Below, one piece after another: positions 14,105 through 14,353 of a stretch of 14,353 nt of DNA; positions within the stretch are counted from its first letter, which is position 1, and the number at the start of each line of letters is the position of its first letter. The notes below the pieces were generated by a model. That model saw only the letters and a program-made list of their open reading frames with translations, did not search any database and was not told the origin of the DNA. The stretch is from Thiocapsa sp. UBA6158 (lineage in GTDB: Bacteria > Pseudomonadota > Gammaproteobacteria > Chromatiales > Chromatiaceae). Location: positions 1 to 14,353 of the forward strand of contig NZ_DIUM01000034.1 of assembly GCF_002423035.1 (NCBI RefSeq), written 5' to 3'. The position numbers and the translations under genes were made by a program.

Positions 14105-14353
14105 TCACGCTCCGATTTCAGCTTGCTCGACCAGAATCCCCTTATCCAAATGAAGGACCCGTCGAGCAAACTCGGCCGCTTTTGGATCGTGGGTCACCAT
14201 GATCATGGTCTTGCCGTACTCGCGGTTGAGCCGTTGCAGGAGGGTCAGCACCTCCTCGGCCGAGTGGCGGTCGAGATCGCCCGTGGGCTCGTCGCAGACC
14301 AAAAGCGTCGGATCCGAGACGATCGCTCGTGCAATGGCGACGCGCTGCTGCTG
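14105..14353 (-). CDS. ABC exporter ATP-binding protein (N-terminus beyond window)
   Basis: C-terminal 82 residues of the ATPase that would power the two FtsX permeases downstream. The frame is open to the right edge and begins in the tail of the signature motif ('QQQRVAIARAIVSDP'). It contains Walker B 'LLVCDEPTGDLD', the D-loop and switch His in 'MIMVTHDPKAAEFARRV', ending at 'LDKGILVEQAEIGA'. The pattern fits the MacB/LolD group, normally about 225-250 residues, so roughly two thirds including Walker A lie outside the window. It is 95 bases upstream of the first permease. It differs clearly from the ATPase at 2174-2932 (DEPTGDLD against DEPTGALD, different C-terminus), so the two exporters are not a recent duplication. 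Confidence 0.93.
   Translation of the reverse strand, partial: QQQRVAIARAIVSDPTLLVCDEPTGDLDRHSAEEVLTLLQRLNREYGKTMIMVTHDPKAAEFARRVLHLDKGILVEQAEIGA

Noticed and set aside
12849..14108. 419-residue version of the first FtsX permease
   Set aside because: The additional 33 residues would be translated from the REP-like hairpin and heptamer repeats. The ATG at 14009 gives the typical N-terminus and has a GGAGG site.
11506..14169. 887-residue version of the second FtsX permease
   Set aside because: Only the part from the ATG at 12852 is protein-like. The upstream half lies in the wrong frame inside the first permease gene and happens to lack stops.

Overview
The window looks like chromosomal DNA of a high-GC gammaproteobacterium, possibly a purple sulfur bacterium of the Chromatiaceae type. 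This rests on the GC-rich coding style (about 63-70% GC in sampled 60-base lines over most of the window), the gene content, and a REP-like hairpin and heptamer repeats of a kind I recall from such genomes. The taxonomic call is tentative. Every gene I can support reads leftward (minus strand), with very little intergenic space. No gene-free stretch exceeds 134 bases, and I see no tRNA, rRNA, CRISPR array or transposase.

In transcription order (right to left), the window opens with an ABC exporter of the MacB/LolCDE type: the C-terminal 82 residues of an ATPase (14353-14105), a 95-base spacer with a heptamer tandem repeat and a REP-like hairpin, then two FtsX-family permeases (14009-12849 and 12852-11506) joined by an ATGA overlap. 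A 134-base intergenic region follows. It holds a plausible sigma-70 promoter and an inverted repeat.

The centre (11371-3679) is a complete-looking V/A-type ATPase operon in the order B-D-I-K-E-X-A, where X is a 237-residue protein in the place where related bacterial operons carry a DUF2764 protein. No C, F or G/H subunit is present. Gene content and the A-subunit catalytic loop (GERAGE) match the reduced V-ATPase of chlamydiae, spirochaetes and Bacteroidetes, but the gene order is a circular permutation of the usual E-X-A-B-D-I-K. The proteolipid K keeps the Gln/Gln/Glu ligand set of the Na+-binding Enterococcus hirae NtpK, so the machine may move Na+. A thiopurine S-methyltransferase gene (tpm) sits directly behind subunit A.

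The left end is a second, different ABC exporter: an ATPase (2932-2174) overlapping by GTGA the start of a long two-module FtsX permease (2177 to beyond base 1, 725 codons visible). The permease is clearly less GC-rich than the rest, and the codon style already loosens in the last third of the ATPase gene. That suggests a mosaic of different ancestry, or an assembly join, near 2300-2450.

Together the window encodes a rotary ion pump in the inner membrane, flanked by two FtsX-type export or lipoprotein-handling systems and one small-molecule methyltransferase. I see no direct evidence that these units act together beyond co-orientation and tight spacing of tpm and the left exporter behind the ATPase operon.
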